Shown here: positions 32,469-36,153 of the stretch, one piece after another
Layout: each line of letters starts with the position of its first letter
Position numbering within the stretch: the stretch's first letter is position 1
NCBI GenBank assembly: GCA_023853785.1
Contig: JAJIRX010001002.1
Span: 1 to 36,153, forward strand
Reading direction: 5' to 3'
Length of the DNA: 36,153 bases
Origin: Psilocybe azurescens
Taxonomy: Eukaryota; Basidiomycota; Agaricomycetes; Agaricales; Agrocybaceae
Position numbers and translations under genes: made by a program
The notes under the pieces: generated by a model
What the model saw: the letters and a program-made list of their open reading frames with translations, nothing else
Database searches by the model: none
Told to the model about the DNA's origin: nothing

Positions 32469-33460
32469 ATGGCCTTTCAAAGTTGGATGAACACTTGCAA
32501 GGCTTAATCAGAGGCAGACTGTCTCAAAACAACCTTGTCTACAAAAAACCTGACACTTTTTTTTGACAAAGTGCAAAATATGGGGTATTGGCTTTTGCAA
32601 ATACCTAGGGATGCTAACTTGATGATCATCTATCAAAGCAACGCTCACTTTTTCCTGAAACTTCCAAAGGCCCTAGAAGTATTTTGTATAATGCTGAGCT
32701 TACCTGTGCTATAGGCTATCTCACATTTTTCAAATACTTCACCACTTGTGGCCAATTGCAAATCACAGAGCTTCTCAAAAGCATGTCTTTTGCTTCTGAA
32801 GTATGTTTTTTGGTCTTATACATTTATCTGTCTAATCTACATTCATTTTTAGATGGTCATGCCTTTAATAATTCACATGGTCAAATTCTATCTCACTCTC
32901 ACTGATCCCAATCCTCTACAACCCCTTCCCTGAACAAGAATTTCTCAAATCCATCAACACTGTCAATGTCTTGTCTCCTTCTTTCAATCCTGCAATGTTG
33001 GACATTGAATTTTTCTGTGGTCTGGAAAACCTTTACAACAAACACTTGGCACCTTTCTGTCAATTCTTTGCTGCCATCACATCTTCTCTCAACAACACCT
33101 TTGACTTCAATGCTACACCCAACATGAATGATGAAGAAGATGAAGATACCCCATCAACTTCTACCAAGCCTCAAGACATGGTTACTCTGGATTGGAACAA
33201 ACATTTTACTGAAGGCTATATGCCTGCAGTTATCAGTTTTACAAACTTGGGTCAAAACTAAAAAAACTCATTTTAATGAAGACAGAGACATTCAGGCCTT
33301 GAACCATTTGGTGGCCAAAGTCCAGCATAGGCTGGAAATCCAAACATATATCCCTGGTATCTCCTGGCACCCCAAGCAACTCTATCTTCCTCTTTTGACA
33401 CCATCATTCTTCAATTATTTCCTGACATCTTTGAATGATGTGCAGCCTGCAGTTGTTGCT

Positions 33461-33509
33461 GTGAGTGAAATTTATGTTTCTCAAAACTTAATATTCACTT
33501 TCTCAATAG
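33461..33509 (+). other. 49-nt intron made almost wholly of the palindrome
   Basis: GTGAGT..AATAG. The element 33467-33496 occupies 30 of the 49 nt. GTTGCT precedes the intron and GTTGCT also spans its end (G of the AG plus TTGCT), as a target duplication would. Splicing keeps the frame (PAVVA/LLMFLDP). Confidence 0.75.
33467..33496 (+). repeat. Palindromic element, copy 10 (in 49-nt intron)
   Basis: AAATTTATGTTTCTCAAAAC followed by TTAATATTC. It is in the opposite orientation to copy 9. Confidence 0.85.
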
Positions 33510-34488
33510 TTGCTCATGTTTTTGGACCCAATGTGTTGGTTTCCTATAAACCATGCAAGGAAAGACAATTCTGTCTCTGTTTTTAAGGTTTTAGAACTTT
33601 GGATAGAGAAAACATTCAGGTTTCAAAACAAACTCATGTTTTAAACAAGGTGAAGTTTTCTTATCTCTGTATTGTATGAAATTTAACATGTTTTTTTTTC
33701 TTTTAGATTCTCAGCCTGCTTATAAAATCCAGACACACAACACTGCCTATTTTCAAACAAAAACTGGCATCCAAATCCTATCCCACATTTCCCAAAACCA
33801 ACTACACCACTAAACACATGTCTCAGCATACCAAGATTGCACCCACACCTCCTCTCAAGGAACATGAAATTGGCAGTCTCAATTCTGAGCAAAAGGCATG
33901 CATGCATCTAAACACTTTTATGCTACATCTCCAACATCTCAAGGTCCAGAATGGCAGAAATGTGTTCAATAATGAAGATTTTCTGATTATCAGCCACCAA
34001 CCCTGGTCACAAAAATATCACTATCACCTGCATGATGCTTTCTTCTCCTCAGGATTGGACTGACTTCCAAAAGAAAGTTTTTTTCTACCACTGCAGCCAA
34101 AAACAGTGCCAGACTGTTGGAGGCATTTTCTTTATGCAGCTTCTTTTGGACCATCATGCAACAATCCCCACAAATCAAGCATCTCTTTTCCCAGATTCAG
34201 CATACAATAACTAAAAGTCTGGCCTCTAATGGAGTCTTTTGGCCAACAGCAGCCAACTGGGAATTTTCTCTGGATGAAGAAGTAAACTTGGCTGATAATG
34301 AACACTTAGCTTATTTAGCTCCTCTTCAACAGGATGTTGCAGCTTCTGTTGGAGGCCGAGCTATGAAATCTATGATTTCCAAAATCAACAGGGCTTTTAC
34401 TGACATTTTAGATGTTGCTGCCACTCTGAATGATGATGAGATCCAAATCTCTGAGGATATCATGTGTACTTTACAACAACTCCTTCCT

Positions 34489-34546
34489 GTGAGTTTTTTT
34501 GTTTCAAAATTTAAGTTTGGTGAAACTTATTATTTGAATTTTTTAG
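34489..34546 (+). other. 58-nt intron carrying the palindrome
   Basis: GTGAGT..TTTTAG. It joins CTCCTTCCT to CAAGTGGGC in frame (QQLLP/QVGYAALC). The element lies at 34506-34536. Confidence 0.75.
34506..34536 (+). repeat. Palindromic element, copy 11 (in intron)
   Basis: AAATTTAAGTTTGGTGAAAC followed by TTATTATTTG. Confidence 0.85.
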
Positions 34547-35156
34547 CAAGTGGGCTATGCTGCTTTATGCAAACACAAGAAGTATATCTCCAAGAAAGAG
34601 CTCAAGAATGTTGATCATCTCAGAGCTGATCAAATCAAAGAAGCTTTGATTGGACATGGTTTACATGAAAACTTATTGGAACATTCTGTTCTTTCCAAAG
34701 TTGCTTGGAAAAGCCTTATTATCCCACCAAGTGCCAATGACTTGCAATTGGAGGTGAGGAAAAGAACCAGAGTAGAAAGTGGATTTCAGCTACCAGCACA
34801 GATCAAAAAGAAAGGTGTGTTTTTATATATTATTCACAAGTTATATACTAATGACATATCTCTAGCAAAACTCATTGAGACACCACCAATCCTCATCTCA
34901 CAACTAGATGATAATGATGATGATAATGATGAGAATTCTGAACCTTTGCCTGATATTCAGGACAAAGGCAAAGAAAAAGGTAAGTTTATAATTTGACAAT
35001 ATCACTGGTACTGAATTCATTGAAGTTTTGATAGCTTTTGCCACAGAGGAGGATATGACTATTCCTTCAGATTTTAATGACAGCTTAATGCTGTCTGAGT
35101 AGTTTGTTTAAAGATTTGATTATATGTTCAGAGAAATTTTCATGATGTGTTGAGGA

Positions 35157-35183
35157 AATATAAGTTCAGAGAATATAATATTC
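35157..35183 (+). repeat. Palindromic element, copy 12 (degraded)
   Basis: AATATAAGTTCAGAGAATAT and onwards, just after the plus-strand gene. Confidence 0.55.
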
Positions 35184-35324
35184 ATGCATTGAAGCCAGTC
35201 TCAAACAAGTTCAGAATTTTCTGTTAAAACCCATTCTTTGAGACTGGCCTCAAATATTTTTATCATTTTCACAATTAACAAGAACAAAAAACATGTGAAA
35301 ATGTCAGAGGCTAGCCTAAGAGTC

Positions 35325-35356
35325 TAAGTATTATGTTTTATAGAATATAATATTTA
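35325..35356 (+). repeat. Palindromic element, copy 13 (in satellite)
   Basis: AGTATTATGTTTTATAGAAT and onwards. Confidence 0.6.
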
Positions 35357-35520
35357 CCTTCAGAGGCTGGTCTCAAACAAATTCAGATTTTCAACTTAAC
35401 ACTCTTTGAAGCTGGCTTTGAAAACCTTTATGCTTTCCACAGTTAACACTCACTGGTATTGAACACATTTCTTATTTTGATGGACCATGGTTAATGTCTG
35501 CACTCTGAGGCCAGTTGAGT

Positions 35521-35550
35521 GAATGTTATGTTTATGAAACATAAATTTTA
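35521..35550 (+). repeat. Palindromic element, copy 14 (in satellite)
   Basis: TGTTATGTTTATGAAACATA and onwards. Confidence 0.75.
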
Positions 35551-35629
35551 CTAGGATTTTGAAGCTGGCTTCTGACCAGCAGTCTTGGTCAGGATTCTAT
35601 ATTATTGTATTGGGGGCTTACTTTACTGA

Positions 35630-35658
35630 AAGATAAGTTTCATAAAACATAAAATTTG
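35630..35658 (+). repeat. Palindromic element, copy 15 (in satellite)
   Basis: AGATAAGTTTCATAAAACAT and onwards. Confidence 0.75.
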
Positions 35659-35838
35659 AACACTCAAGATAGCCTTCAACATCTACATATGTTTCTCTAT
35701 TCTCAATCAGTCACCATTTGATATTGAGGACTGAGATACATATAAGCTGAATAGTCATTGGAAATCATTGAATGAATTGCACACTTCATGCAATATAATA
35801 TACAGTGTTTAAAGGCTTTGAGGCTGGCCTCAGCAAAA

Positions 35839-35865
35839 AAATAAGTTTTATGAACATAAGATTTT
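35839..35865 (+). repeat. Palindromic element, copy 16 (in satellite)
   Basis: AAATAAGTTTTATGAACATA and onwards. Confidence 0.7.
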
Positions 35866-36074
35866 GGCCTCAGAGGCTGGCCTCAAACAAATTCAAATTT
35901 TTCCACTTAAAAATCGGCCTCAGAGGCCGGCCTCACCTATATTCATATTTTTCTATTAAAATCAGCCTCAGAGGCCGGCCTCAAATGAATTCAGATTTTT
36001 GCTATTAAAAATCAACGGCCTCAAACATATTCTTTGTTTTCATGATAATATTTACGCTTTGAGGCCGGCTAGGT

Positions 36075-36102
36075 GAAATTTATGTTCCATAGAACATAGA
36101 AA
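36075..36102 (+). repeat. Palindromic element, copy 17 (in satellite)
   Basis: GAAATTTATGTTCCATAGAA and onwards. Confidence 0.7.
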
Positions 36103-36153
36103 TCACTTGGGTTAGAGGCCGGCCTCTGATCACAGACCCTTGTCAGGATTCTA

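Larger units (their letters stand above)
31689..35102 (+). pseudogene. Ten-exon gene with ParB/sulfiredoxin-like DGNHR motif, frame-broken
   Basis: Exons: 31689-31703, 31751-31780, 31840-32402, 32469-32800, 32853-33460, 33510-33649, 33707-34488, 34547-34814, 34866-34979 and 35047-35102 (about 969 codons; stop TAG). An in-frame Met also lies at 31671. The N-terminal third has RPATPDSVKKLWANTHYGEL, FSLEYAVTIGVSGRDKLLPS and then FLLDGNHRLAMVKDK (about 32235-32275). The last is the signature of the ParB/Srx fold ([VIL]DGxHRxxA) and is reached by a frameshift near 32215. The rest is predicted mainly helical with no known domain: TSRESNDLKQYL, MGYWLLQIPRDA, TKSLASNGVFWPTAANWEFS, GGRAMKSMISKINRAFTDIL. 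The tail is acidic (DDNDDDNDENSEPLPDIQ). Frame breaks occur in exons 3, 4, 5, 6 and 7, many at T or A runs. It is divergent from the helicase gene. Confidence 0.65.
35184..36153 (+). repeat. Satellite built on the palindrome GAGGCCGGCCTC
   Basis: About a dozen copies of GAGGCYGGCCTC or degraded forms, often followed by AAACAAATTCARATTTT and CTATTAAAAATC. From about 35868 the copies are in tandem, with a period near 48 bp (35868, 35916, 35964). A longer block ending GTCAGGATTCTA occurs twice (35570-35600 and 36112-36153). The array runs off the window end. No gene lies here. The open frame 35805-36008 is only the satellite read through. Confidence 0.85.

Noticed and set aside
25402..36102. CRISPR-like array (repeated palindromes with unique spacers)
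   Set aside because: Spacing is irregular (100 bp to over 1 kb), copies vary, and the context is a spliced eukaryotic region.
35184..36153. Telomere repeat at the window end
   Set aside because: No TTAGGG-type repeat is present. Only the GGCCGGCC satellite is seen, so a chromosome end remains an inference.

Overview
The window looks like a gene-poor, AT-rich, repeat-dominated block of a filamentous fungus genome, most likely an Agaricomycete (mushroom-forming basidiomycete). The evidence is: short introns of about 45-65 nt with GT..AG (once GC..AG) borders; a KDZ-type transposase relic with basidiomycete-style motifs (IDKxC, DTYHY, CEQLNA); a fungal Zn2Cys6 cluster; and a large OrsD-RecQ helicase gene of the kind found in many copies in fungal genomes. 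CpG looks scarce by eye. Several copies of repeats differ by CpG to TpG/CpA, and several stops in decayed genes fit C-to-T change, so methylation-driven decay is likely. No intact housekeeping gene was found.

Layout. 1-5.4 kb: dispersed repeats, including two direct copies of a composite repeat and ATCACGTG hairpin units of about 155 bp. 5.98-6.45 kb: a TA-flanked MITE. 7-10 kb: decayed, frame-broken coding traces, a purine tract and a 41-bp tandem repeat. 10.1-10.7 kb: the KDZ transposase relic on the minus strand. 11-12.8 kb: microsatellites and clusters of short palindromes. 12.8-14.7 kb: a multi-exon Zn2Cys6 gene (minus) whose long intron holds hairpins. It is divergent from a short ORF at 15.0 kb. 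16.5-18.0 kb: an inverted copy of the repeat seen at 3.4-4.6 kb. 18.3-19.5 kb: a broken gene of unknown family. 20.6-24.6 kb: an element of about 4 kb with arms of 1.3-1.5 kb built from 175-bp tandem units mirrored unit by unit.

24.8-35.1 kb is the most interesting part. A frame-broken OrsD-type zinc-finger/RecQ-like helicase gene (minus, about 1,570 codons) faces away from a 10-exon gene (plus, about 969 codons) carrying a ParB/sulfiredoxin-like DGNHR motif. A 90-codon three-exon gene that reads without breaks lies between them. A palindrome of about 28 bp, core TTAAGTTTnnTGAAACTTAA, occurs 17 times from 25.4 kb to 36.1 kb. It sits inside short introns of both big genes, inside coding sequence, between the genes, and in the terminal satellite. 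I see no copy in the first 25 kb. This looks like an introner-like or Rickettsia-palindromic-element-like family tied to this module. The window ends in a satellite (35.18-36.15 kb) built on the palindrome GAGGCCGGCCTC, whose copies change from CpG-poor near the gene to CpG-retaining at the window edge.

The sequence shows these patterns directly. That the divergent gene pair is a mobile or subtelomeric module, and that the palindrome spreads as introns, are inferences.
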